Source of the DNA: Ustilaginoidea virens | Lineage: Eukaryota; Ascomycota; Sordariomycetes; Hypocreales; Clavicipitaceae | NCBI RefSeq assembly: GCF_000687475.1 | Contig: NC_057316.1 | Coordinates: forward strand, 3,596,001-3,660,000 | Reading direction: 5' to 3' | Length of the DNA stretch: 64,000 nt | In this document: positions 11,069 through 20,834 of the stretch, one piece after another | How positions within the stretch are numbered: position 1 is the first letter of the stretch | Layout of the letters: every line of letters starts with the position of its first letter | The notes under the pieces: generated by a model | Told to the model about the DNA's origin: nothing | Seen by the model: only the letters and a program-made list of their open reading frames with translations | Database searches by the model: none | Position numbers and translations under genes: made by a program

Positions 11069-11122
11069 GCATAAAGTAGAGGCATTGACAATACTTCGCC
11101 GCATAGGACTAATTGCCCCTTA

Positions 11123-11249
11123 GTAGCAGGAAGGAAGAAAAATGCGGTACGTCACTACTCATAGAAAATATATGCAAAGGTACAAGCTCTCTTTTAGGCT
11201 TAGCGTTACCGGTGTATTCGAAAACCCTTCCCGCTCTGTTTACGTGCTC
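11123..11249 (-). repeat. Right 127-bp terminal inverted repeat of the MULE-type element
   Basis: It ends CGCTCTGTTTACGTGCTC, followed directly by the second copy of CTTTGTAAG. Confidence 0.9.
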
Positions 11250-11351
11250 CTTTGTAAGTCTGGAAATTGCTGGTACTTATACCCTTATACTATTTACTAG
11301 TCTGCCAATGTGGGGTTCCCTTTAAACTACGGCTTTCTATTGGCTTAAACC

Positions 11352-11392
11352 CTGGTCCGTTTCAAAAGCTGCACCTTAATACAGTCAAAGGG
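11352..11392 (-). repeat. Right terminal inverted repeat of the piggyBac-like relic
   Basis: It contains CAAAAGCTGCACCTTAATAC and ends CAAAGGG, mirroring the left end at 10371-10411. Confidence 0.75.
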
Positions 11393-11413
11393 ATCCATCA
11401 TTCATATAGCATT

Positions 11414-11451
<38 letters not shown>

Positions 11452-12313
11452 AAAAACGTCTTTTATTCTGCTCCCTCCAACTGAGCAATCAAACGATAAT
11501 CTACGTCTGATGCATTAACCCAGACTCCCTTTCCAACCACCGAGGTAGAAAGAGTTGCGATTGGTGCACGCCGTAGTCGTACGGCAAGCAAGCATGTTGG
11601 TTGTGAGCAGCCCTCCCTCTAATATCTATAATCGATCCATCGCGCAGGATCGATTCCTTTCGCGCGCACCTCCCCATATCTCCCATTTCACGCGTACCGC
11701 GGTCTTCTAGTGTCCAAAAAGAGATCTCGCCTGTGCATGCCGTTTGCCTCGCCGCCGGTCCCATCAGCTCACAAATTCCCCCGTCAAAGGGAAAGGGAGC
11801 GTCCCTTGCCCCTCATTTTTCCACCTACGATGCCCAGTCCGAATATCCAGGGCATCGTTTCAAAGACATGGCGCTCCGCCGTGTCCCATGTTGAAACTAG
11901 GTCGTATACGGGCAGCCCATGAAATCCAACTTTTAAACAGACATCTCCTTTCCAAAAAGAAAAAAAGAAGAAAAAAAAAAAGGGGGGGGAGGGGGGGACC
12001 GGGGGGAGAATCGAAAAAGGGAAAAGAAAAGAACAAAAACATCATGCTCCGGGTCGACCTTGCGGCGTTGTGTTATACAAAATTGCTCAAATCCGTGTCA
12101 TGGCATATGGCTCCCCCTCCCTCAAGCAAAGCAGATGTTGGCTTCTCCCTCACCCCTCAAACACGGATAATCTCCGATTGGGTGCTTCGACTTGATTCAA
12201 GGGTGAGTGAGAATCATCGCGGTCGGCAGGTTTTCGTTGCCATCAAAGACGGCACACCAGTTCTTTCTGCAGCTTTTATCGGTTCCAACTGCCTCGAGGC
12301 AAAATCAAATCAC
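11393..12313. other. Intergenic, 3' side of the glycosyltransferase gene
   Basis: A T32 homopolymer (11416-11447) lies 24 bases outside the transposon relic. The rest is ordinary sequence with an A/G-rich patch at about 11957-12005 containing G runs. No coding region is supported. It should include the 3' untranslated region of the minus-strand gene ending at 12314. Confidence 0.45.
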
Positions 12314-14080
12314 CTATTCGGCTAGCGGCCACTTGACAGGGCCGCTGCAGTCGCCTTGCTTGTCGATCCATGCCTTGATTCTCTCGACATTCCAGCCACT
12401 CAGGAACCTTTTAAACTCTTCGTTCTCTTTGGCCGAGGGCTTGCCGTGCTTCAACTTGCGCGACGTGCGACAGATGTAGTTTTGGTAGCGGAACTGGAGG
12501 CAATCATCTATGCTCTGGCAAGCCTTCTTGCAGTCCTCGAAACTCTTGTGCGCCTGAGCCTCCTCGTTGCTGAGGCCATCCTTCTTGGCTCGATTAATCT
12601 CCCATTCGTCGTACTTTGCCATGGAAGTATTCAGGTACACCGTGTCATCGCTAAGGTTGTCCCAGTCTGCTCGATCTTCCAAAAGGTGTGGCTCCATGAA
12701 TTTGTGGTACAGGTCCTTGATTCGGAGAGGCTGGGCAAACTTGCGCTCTTTTTCAAAGGCATACAAGTCGGAGATGTCCTGAGCTACTACGTGGTGCATG
12801 GTCGAGATGGGGTGGCACCATCCGTCCTCGGCATACGGTAAAGTATGTGGCTTCTCGCCATTGATGGTTGGCCACTGATTCCCCCCCCCCCCGGGTTAGC
12901 ATGGATGCTCTCTCGAAAGCCGCCGTACCTGCCGGCTGATGGCCACGCTCTCACTTACTGCGTTGATAACCTCAATGCCCGCCTCATCCTTCAGGGCCTG
13001 AGCAAGCAGGGCATCGCCGCAGCATATATGCTGGGCTTGTTCATCGAACTTGTTGGCGACATTAGTTCTGCCCCCGAACATGGCTTGCATGGTGGCTTTG
13101 GAGAGAAGATAGCCGCTTCCGCCGTGGCCAAATAGCAGTGATCCCAACATGGCGACGCTTCCAATGTAGTTTCGCTTCGACGGGTCCAAGTGCTTCAACC
13201 ACTCCGTCAAGGTTGGGTAAGCAACGTAGGTATCGGCGTCGACGAACAGGTACCAGTCGTAGTTGGGCCGCATCGCGTACGCCTTCTCCGCCATGTGAAT
13301 GTTCTTGTACTTGTCCAGCTCCCAGCCCTGCTTGGCGGTGTCGTGGACCTTGTTGCATAGATCCTGGTCAACGGGGCATTTCTGTTGTCGATGGTAGAGT
13401 TCGAAATCCTTGCTGTCCTGCTTGACTTTGTCGAGGACGGTGTCGAGACAATCATGTATGGTATAGCCTGCGATTTTCTGGCTCATGTCACTGAATAAGA
13501 GGTAGTCGGGAAGGCATTTAAGGTTTGTCATGAGTTGCGTGGGTATCTTGGAGTACGCTTCCGAAGCGCCAGTCTTCATAATTGTCAAGACGCTGGTCGT
13601 GTTGGGGAAGTTGGCGCATTCGCTGTCGTCAAGGGTCGAGGAAGAAGGTTGAGCTTGGGTGCCGGACCCGGACGCGGACGCGGACGGAGACGGGGACGGA
13701 GACGAAGACGAAGACGAAGACGGAGACGAAGACGGAGACGAAGACGGAGACGGGGACGGAGACGGGGACGGAGACGGAGACGGAGACGAAGACGCGGACG
13801 CGGACGCGGACGGGGACAGGAGGTTCGCGTCGGCGGTTTTGTCGCTGCTCGGGCCTCCATTGTTCCCCAAAGTGGGCAGCTTGTCCCGGATGCGCGAGAT
13901 GCCGCAATACTGGCCGTCTTGGCAAAGTTGGCCATTTCTTCTCGCGCTGAGCAGCAGCATGCCCAAGGTGAAGAGCAGAAAGAGCAACATGAAGGTTCTC
14001 CTCGAAAACACTCGTGGCGACGACACCCTCCCAAAGAGTGGCGGCGAGGGCCAAGGTTGTTTATCCCATATCCCAGCCAT
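12314..14080 (-). CDS. Type II membrane glycosyltransferase, GT31-like fungal family
   Basis: Two exons on the minus strand: 14080-12929 and 12874-12314, giving 570 residues. The 54-bp intron starts GTACGG and ends CAG, and joins AISRQ to WPTINGEKPHTLPYAEDGWC. Features in order: a short cytoplasmic tail, a membrane anchor at residues 29-46 (TFMLLFLLFTLGMLLLSA), a long Ser/Pro/Ala stem (about residues 87-145), then the catalytic domain. That domain has YLLFSDMSQKIAGY, YDWYLFVDADTYVAYP with a DxD-type metal/nucleotide-sugar motif near residue 281, GGSGYLLSK and CCGDALLAQAL. The fold is predicted to sit in the Golgi lumen and transfer a sugar; donor and acceptor cannot be told. I chose the ATG at 14080 because the open frame upstream is low-complexity. 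Confidence 0.85.
13663..13820 (-). repeat. GACGGA/GACGAA hexamer array encoding the Ser/Pro stem
   Basis: About 26 hexamers (GACGGA, GACGCG, GACGAA and GGGGAC variants on the + strand). On the coding strand they give alternating Ser-Pro, Ser-Ser and Ser-Ala. Length changes in steps of six keep the frame. Confidence 0.9.
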
Positions 14081-15228
14081 GGCAAGATAGGTCGGATTCA
14101 AGCAGCTGAGGAGACCCAATGCGCGCCAGATAAGATGAGATCCAAAAAAAAGAAAATTTTTTTTTCCAAAAAAAAAAAAAAAAGACAAAAGAAAAGGAAA
14201 ACAGAACAATCCAAAAAAAATAAAAAAAATAAAAAAAAATAAAACAAAAGGGAAACGGAGAAGAGGCAGCAAGGGAAGAAGCAAGAGAGAAAAGACAAAA
14301 CACCGTGAGCTCCCAAAGAAAAAAAAAACCCCCCCCAAAAAAAAATCCTTTTGTCGAACGATAAATGTCAGCAGTGACGATTACGCGGGCCGGCTGTTGG
14401 TGATGGCGGGACCAGGGGCTTGGCACGGAGCAGCGGCTGGGTTAATCGGTGATCGATGATCGGTGATCGGTGACCGGTGCCGGGGAAAAGGGTCAGGAGA
14501 TAGCAAGGCCGCGAACAGTTTGGTGTCGGATCGAATCTGGGTTCGTGTATTACCCGCAGCGAGCCATGCAAAGCAATCGACTCGGATCCTCCACGCCGGT
14601 GAGAATACGTAGGTAGAGGGGAAAGGGACGAGGGAAAAAAGGAGGAGGGTTGGTGGGAAAGCAAGCAGCGGCGAACAGGACGCGAATCAACCCAGTAAGC
14701 AAAAGTATTACATTATATTTGGAAGTTGGTGCCAGATGGCTCAAGTCGATTTGAGCACGACGCGACGGAGCAAATACATGCCAGACATGGCAGGAACACA
14801 GGTATGGAGTAAGTAGCTGCGCAGTAGCGTCATACATACCAGGATGGCCTGCCACCAACAACCTTGAGGCAACAAGGAGGTACTGTAGGTAGGAGGTAGG
14901 TGCCTTTAAGCCTGGGCCCCAGTCCGCGTGCGCCATTGCAGTGATGTGATTGCACTGCCTGCTGCTTGCCCTGGCGGCCTGGCCTGATGCACGTCTATAT
15001 GTAGCGGCTCCACAACGAGACATGGGATTTGTTTGCGCCGTACCTCCGTAGAGATTACTGAGTACCGAAGGTACCTACCTACTAGGTAAGGTAGGTAGGT
15101 AGGTACTTATTTCTGTACTTGCTGGTTTCCATCCGCGCCAGAAAAAGAGCCAGACACCAAAAAGAAAGGGAAGGAATAAAGGAGAAGAGAAAGCAAGGCG
15201 ATTGAATCTCTTTTGTAGGCGTTTTATT

Positions 15229-15250
15229 CACACACACACACACACACACA
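15229..15250. repeat. (CA)11 microsatellite
   Basis: A perfect CA dinucleotide run followed by an A-rich stretch. Confidence 0.95.
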
Positions 15251-16687
15251 AAAAAACAAAAAACAAAAAAAAAACCATAGGGGGTAAGACACGGTTGCTT
15301 GCAAGAATGGCTTTGCTTGCCTTGCCCATGGGGCAGCCAGCCGGCAAGCGATGGGAAATACGGATTGAGACGAATGCCGGCCGAGTCGACGCTAGCCAGT
15401 CCTTGGCTTAGCAAAAGGGTTAGGCTGGGAAGCGAAGCCATCGTCTCAATCATCACATGCTACTGTATGCACGCACATACGCACAGAGCATGCAAAATCA
15501 CACAAAATCACACGAGTGCTCATATTCTTTATATGAAGAAACCCTTAATAAATTAACTGAAAAGGAAACTGCGAAAAATCTGGCCGAAATTCAAAATAAT
15601 AATATTATGGAATTCGGACCTGCGACCTTCTATATTGTCCAGATGAGGGAGCGGGGTGGCCAGCCAGGGACGGACCGCGCAAGTCGACAACCATCCGCAC
15701 TGAACTGAAGCCAGTTGCCCCAACACAACACAACACGGGTCTGGAGGCTCCGGGCAGAGAAAAATAGCGCGTGGAGGAGCATCACATGGCGCTGCATAAA
15801 GGGCCCTTGCAAGAGGGCACCTCCCCTGCCAGCCTCCCCTGCCAGCCAAGCCAAGGCGGTGGCGGCTTTGCCCCCTCCAGGGTCTTGCTTGGGTCTGGTC
15901 GGGTCTCGACTCTTGACTCTTGCGAAAACCCCTCCAACTGCTTGGGTTACATCACAGGCCTCAACAGAGGAGAGGAATCGCAAGATGAATTGGTAGAATT
16001 GGTGAATTTGGAGGGCGAGAGGGAATCGTTGATTTTTATTAGAGTCGGGTTATCGGACCTTCGCATCGTCGCATCGTCGCATCGTCGAATCACCGAATCC
16101 GGTACTCCGTAGAATTACACGAGAAGAATTCACATGCGAGAGCATATGCATGCATGGCGGAAACTCGAGCATGGAATAAGCCCCGATCGTCGTGGTGGTG
16201 CCTGGGTACGGTTACTGCGGTACTGTATCCATGCATTGCCTTGGGAGGGGTTTGGGGGGGGGGGGGGTGGGTGAGGGGTGGCCTGGCGTTTTCACCCGAC
16301 GCATTGCCGAAGCAGATGCGCCTAAAACATGCTAGGGGAAAAAAAAAGACAAAAAAAAAGAAGAAAAAAAAGAAAAGAAAAGAAAAGAGCCAGATACCTC
16401 GGGTAGATAAATTCTGGCCATGGCGCTGAACTTTGGACTGGACTTGAGCTGTAGCTGTCCCTAGGTCCACCAAATTGACTTGAATCTCTTTCTTCAAAGC
16501 CAAAAAGATCGGCACACCAGACGTATGTACCAGGATTTGCTCGGACTCTGTACGTGGCGCCCTGCAAAAGGCTAAATCTGCCTTCATCATTGGCTCAATC
16601 TTTTCAAGGTTGCATCTATGCGTCGTGGCGGGCATGTTTAGCGTCCCCAGTCTCATTTGAAAGGAACCGTGTCATTTGACCTAATCA

Positions 16688-16688
<1 letters not shown>

Positions 16689-16730
<42 letters not shown>
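16689..16730. repeat. A42 homopolymer
   Basis: The longest mononucleotide run of the window. No target duplication or upstream gene-like sequence marks it as a retroposon tail. Confidence 0.95.
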
Positions 16731-16732
<2 letters not shown>

Positions 16733-17570
16733 TTAGTAGAGGCCCTAGTGCCGCCTTCCACAGAAGACTGGAGTTTCTGTAGCCGCCGCCCCCGTAGCCA
16801 CCAAGCTAGGCGCCCGATTTAGGAGGCGGCATCTGATGCCAAGACGTGAGCCCGGCATATCAAAATGTGGCTTTCGGGTGATGCCCCTGGTTTCTTTTCT
16901 TTTTGTTTTCTTTTTGTTTTTATTTTGCTTTGGTCTTCTTGGGTGAAGAGATCCGTGGCAATGGCTTCCAACCTGCGTGCGCATCAGTCGCCGAACGAAA
17001 GACTCGGTGAGCAGAGTCGGTACCCAGCAGTCAATATGTCCTGGATGTCCTGACGCCAACTTGAAGCCAACTTGGAAGTCCAGTGAGTCGGCTTCATGCC
17101 CCGTCAGCCTGCTTGTGGCGTCAGGACGACGTCATCCGCAGCCAACAAACCTAACCACCACTGGCCTGATGTTGTCGTTGGAGGGGGGGAAAAAAGCCAA
17201 GGACGTAGGCCCACGCCATCCTCGCAGCATGTTGAGCATTGAAACACGAGAGCTGTAATGGTTGGAGTAAGGGTAGCCGCTGGTTCGCGCTGTACCATCA
17301 TCGCTCTTGAACCATTCGGTCACAGGCTCGAAAGCATCAAGAGGCATATTTCGGGCTCTGCTTATGTGCCAGTGTAGGATTCCAGGCCAGCGCATGGCTG
17401 GCTGAAAGGTGAAGACTGTAGACGCAAAAGGTTGAAGTTTTGATGGCGGATTGCAACAATCATGATGACTGGTGGAGCAGCTCTCAATGTGTCATCTGGC
17501 ACTCGTTGCAAAGTCTTGTACTCATAAGGGAGTCCAAAATCGTTCGCTTGCAAGTTGCGACGATGAGTTA

Positions 17571-17602
17571 CGAGAGACGAGAGACGAGAGACGAGAGACG
17601 AG
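17571..17602. repeat. CGAGAGA tandem repeat
   Basis: Four perfect 7-base units plus a partial unit. Confidence 0.9.
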
Positions 17603-17873
17603 CGCGACAGGTTGGTGTTTTGGGCCGAGGCAAAGAATGCTTGCCTACAGGAACTTTAACAGACAATTAATTGATAGAATATTTGTTTTTGAGCCTCCAG
17701 CTACTCACCAGAAGCCGTCACGTGATGACGCGTTGATAGGTTCCATTACACGTGTCGTAGTTGGTAGGCGTCGCGCTAAACCACCCACTGGCACCTGCTG
17801 TCAGCGCGCTTAACTCGTCAAGCGCCAAGGGGAATCTGGTTCCGAGATTCACACCATCAGGTTCGGGGACGTC

Positions 17874-19529
17874 ATGGACATGGTGCGTGGCTCGCGTCGC
17901 GCTCGTCATGTAGCTGCCAACACTGCTGCAGCTGCTGCTGCTGACGGGGAAGCAGGAGGGAGCTCGACAAGACACCAGCAACGGCAGCAGCTCGCAGAAC
18001 AGCAAGAGGAAACTGCTGCGGCGCATGCTCACGCCGAAACAACGCCCGTTGCCACAGCCACCAGTTCTACCACCACCACCACCACCACCACCACGCCGGT
18101 GTTGCGGCACGGTCCAGAGGCTGTGCCGCAGTTACAGCCGTATCGGCAGCGACCACGGCAGCAGCACCCGAACCAGGTGACGCCCAGGTACTCCCGCCGT
18201 ACACCCGATCAGCAGCATCTCCAGGATGCCTCATCGCCAGTGATGACAGGGCCGGCTCCTCATCCCTTTCGATTGCATAGGAGTGAGTTGGTTGTTTTGA
18301 CATGCAGTTGCCACCAGGGTGCAACCCACCTCAGCATGACGTAGCTCAGAATTCCATCATCGCCCAGCAGAGTCGGTGTTTTTCGACACTTCTCCGAGGA
18401 TCAAAGTGCCCAATTGTCGTCAATGTGCAACTTTGCTGACAAAGCTCCTAGCTGCACAGTACACCAGCACGCGGCTCAGCATGCCCTACGACTCGGATGA
18501 ATCGAGCTCAGAGCCGGATCTGAGTGTTCTTGCCATGACCAGGGCGCGTCATGGCGCTGGACAGCAGATGAACACCTTGACACAGGACGAGGAAGCGCTG
18601 CCGGAACAAGCCCAGCACGAGGTACAAGGCGCCAGCGTTGCCAGACAACTCGAAGACGAAGATGAAGACGAAGACGACGACGAAGACGGTGAAGATGGAA
18701 TGGAAGACGAGGACGACCAAGAGTCGGAGCAAGAAGAACCCCTAAATTTGGTGGATCCTGCAGACGTGGGACTAAAGGAGATTTCCAACCTAGGCCGGTT
18801 CACCGTCAGTAGCCACAAGCCAGGGAACGGGGTTGAGGAGCTGCGGAGCGACGATCTTAAGCTGTACTGGCAGTGCGTATCTTTTCCTCTGAAATTCCTG
18901 GCCTTGAGATGCCTGAAAACCACACCACACCCGCTCTTCTCTCTTTCTCTCTCTCTCTCTCTCTCTTGCGCATTCGATGCTAACCAAGCCTGACAAGATC
19001 CGATGGCCCTCAGCCCCATAAATTAACCGTCTACTTTGTCAAGCGGGTTGGTATCCGCGACATTCGCTTCTTCGTCGACTACAACGAGGATGAGTCCTAC
19101 ACCCCCACCAAAATCGTCTTCAAATCAGGCACAAGCGAGAATAGCCTGATTGAGTTTGCGACCGTGACCATGGACAGTCCCGTCGGGTGGCAGCAAGTGC
19201 CCATTGCTGGGACCGGGGGCGAACCGGACGGCAACACGTTGGTCTCGTATGTTTTGCAGATGCAGATCCTGGAGAACCACCAAAACGGCAAGGATACCCA
19301 CCTAAGGGGAATCAAGATATACGCCTTTGACGCCGATGCTGCGCAGGCGGGACACGCGGGCGCTGCTGACGACATGTCTGATGCTCCTCAACCGGCTCAG
19401 GGTTGGCCGAAGCCTGACGTTAGTGATGAGCTGGGCGACATTGCGAGAAGCCTGGCTGCGGCCAGGTTGGAAGGTGCAGATGCCGGGTTCGTGCTTCCGG
19501 ATTTTATGAAGGAACCCGAGATCCGGTAA
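17874..19529 (+). CDS. APC10: Anaphase-promoting complex subunit 10 (Doc1)
   Basis: Three exons are proposed: 17874-18282, 18452-18872 and 18998-19529, giving 453 residues. The second intron (GTGCGT to AAG, with a CT repeat) joins DDLKLYWQ to SDGPQPHKLTVYF, the start of the conserved DOC jelly-roll. That domain continues with FFVDYNEDESYTPTKIVFKS, GWQQVPIAG, VLQMQILENHQNGKDTHLRG and IKIYAF. Doc1 is a core APC/C subunit that helps capture D-box substrates. The C-terminus ends in IR, matching the Ile-Arg tail known to bind TPR subunits. The N-terminal half is low complexity, with poly-Ala, Gln-rich, poly-Thr and a long Asp/Glu run. The first intron (GTGAGT to CTAG with CTGAC) is in phase, but the start could instead be the ATG at 18481. 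The domain call is firm; the N-terminus is tentative. Confidence 0.85.
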
Positions 19530-19662
19530 TGCGCCAAGGTGCTTTGTGTAGGGAGTTGTGGCAGAAATCTGCACATTTGGTGATGGGTAGAAAACAGGAA
19601 TCGTGTGGCGTTATGGCGAGGTTGCTGAAATCCATGTTGCCCTGTGACAAGAGGCATCTCCG

Positions 19663-19702
<40 letters not shown>

Positions 19703-20834
19703 CAAGCGATATTCCAAAAGGCATAGGCAGCTGATCAGGCGGCAACGGAAACAAGCCCGTGCATCCGCCCCCATCAACAGCAGTTGGTGGCAACGGCTCC
19801 ATGAAGAGTCTATGCACCTTCGGCAGGGTCACTCCGTACTCTGTGCTCCGGATCCGGTTGCGTCGGGGCCTCTCGCGGTTCTGGTCGGAACGTTGTCGAA
19901 AACAGCGGGCTCTTCATAGGGTACTACTGTAGGTAGGGCGCTAACGACGACGCGAGGCTGGAGAAACTCGACCCCGCTTTCGAGTCTCAGCTGCCATGCC
20001 TGGTTAAAGCATTCAGCCTCGTCAGCCATGCATGATACACGGTCGCTACGAGCAAGTAGCAGCCATGTATTGGAACTTGAGTGGTGTTGCTGGGGCTGAG
20101 TGCTCTCTACTTCTCAAGAGCAGTACGGAGTACGTACTGCGAGGCCAAGCAGACGCTCAGAAGGCACATTTAGACGAGGCACCAGCCCCGCTGAGCCGCA
20201 CTTGCCTCCAGTCGAAGAACTGGCTGCCTTCATCAATGTCATGGGCGCAGCGAGTTGCCACTGCCATCCCCCACCATGCCGAGTATCCGCCCCACCTGCA
20301 CGTCGGACCCTGTGATTTGCTAGTTCGCCTCGTCCGCTGCAATCCAACTGGCTCCAGCCCGCGCTCCGCTCTGCTCCACCAATTGCCCCCTAGTACGGAG
20401 TTATCCTTCTGCCTTCCGTTACCCACCGCTACCCACCTGCCCACCCACCTGCCCACCCACTGGAATTGAAAGCCCCCCCACTCTAAGCCAAATAAGGCCT
20501 GGCGCCCTGCTTAGGCGGATTCGAACCGTCTTTACCAGCTTGAGCTCTTGGTCGACGTCAAAAGGACGCGCCAGTCTATCCCTTATAAACCTGCGCCATG
20601 CTCTTCTCGACTGGCATGCTTACTATACTCTGTAAATAGGCAACAACTAGGCTGTAGTCAATCCTCCAACAAGCATTGATATTTACAACTCCCTCCCTTC
20701 GCACTCTCCTCGCCTCGTCTCCGCTTTGTACACCTAGACTCGCCAGCTGCAACGGGCATCGACCACATCAACACCGTCTCCAGATACCGAAACCCGTCAC
20801 CATAGCTTCCTTCACCTCATCCACAGAACCCATC
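19530..20834. other. Intergenic with AT microsatellite
   Basis: A perfect AT run lies at 19666-19697. TACGGAGTA is at 20124-20132, with near-copies at 19831 and 20394. A tRNA-like T-arm and box A pattern on the minus strand at 20514-20547 lacks an anticodon arm and acceptor pairing, so it is not called. TATAAA near 20583 and C/T-rich DNA precede the stomatin-like gene. No coding region is supported. Confidence 0.45.
19666..19697. repeat. (AT)16 microsatellite
   Basis: A perfect AT dinucleotide run, able to form a cruciform. Confidence 0.95.

Larger units (their letters stand above)
10666..11249. mobile_element. Deleted MULE-type (Mutator-like) element, 584 bp
   Basis: Long terminal inverted repeats of 127 bp (10666-10792 and 11123-11249) flank a 330-bp core. 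The element is bordered by a perfect 9-bp direct repeat CTTTGTAAG (10657-10665 and 11250-11258), the duplication length known for Mutator-like elements. The core holds the first part of a transposase reading frame. The two repeats differ at 10 sites, 9 of them transitions (C/T or G/A) and 1 a transversion, which fits repeat-induced point mutation. The element lacks most of its transposase and cannot be autonomous. Confidence 0.85.
10606..11300 (+). pseudogene. piggyBac-like transposase C-terminal zinc-ribbon fragment, split by insertion
   Basis: The frame at 10618-10665 reads MCRAYRCDKCDVALCK, with CxxC spacing typical of the zinc ribbon at the C-terminus of piggyBac transposases. It is then broken by the MULE-type insertion. 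After the second copy of the 9-bp duplication the same phase continues at 11259 with SGNCWYLYP and ends at a TAG at 11298-11300. An in-frame TAG at 10603-10605 closes it upstream, and the rest of the transposase is absent. It is a non-functional remnant. Confidence 0.7.
10371..11392. mobile_element. piggyBac-like transposon relic, interrupted by a MULE-type element
   Basis: The outer ends are imperfect inverted repeats. The left reads CCCTTTGGCAGTGTTAAGG then TGCAGCTTTTG; the right, reverse-complemented, reads CCCTTTGACTGTATTAAGG then TGCAGCTTTTG. CCCTTT termini are common in piggyBac elements. Near the right end a reading frame encodes the C-terminal zinc ribbon of a piggyBac-type (DDE_Tnp_1_7) transposase, and most of the transposase is missing. 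Without the inserted MULE element the relic is only about 430 bp, so it was already internally deleted. The interior is visibly AT-richer than the flanks. The piggyBac target duplication TTAA is not found outside the CCCTTT ends, although TTAA lies 13 bases inside each end, so the true boundary is uncertain. Confidence 0.75.
14081..17873. other. Long intergenic region with simple repeats, no gene identified
   Basis: A/T homopolymer patches at 14145-14350 lie in the promoter of the glycosyltransferase gene. Other contents are GGTACCTA-like words at 15068-15107, (CA)11 at 15229-15250, TACGGAGTA (as TACTCCGTA) at 16103-16111, A42 at 16689-16730 and CGAGAGA units at 17571-17602. An AT-rich patch at about 15480-15615 differs in base composition from its flanks; its short frame with YEETLNKLTEKETAKNLAE has no family I recognise. 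No RNA gene is supported. Confidence 0.4.

Noticed and set aside
14081..14338. N-terminal extension of the glycosyltransferase upstream of 14080
   Set aside because: The frame is open only because of A/T homopolymers that translate to Phe/Leu runs. The ATG at 14080 gives a normal type II anchor topology.
16689..16730. Poly(A) tail of a retroposed gene
   Set aside because: No gene-like or LINE/SINE-like sequence precedes it and no target duplication was seen.
20514..20547. tRNA-like box A and T-arm on the minus strand
   Set aside because: GGTTCGAATCC and a box A-like word are present but only a few bases apart. There is no anticodon arm, and the sequence after the T-arm has no pairing partner for an acceptor stem.
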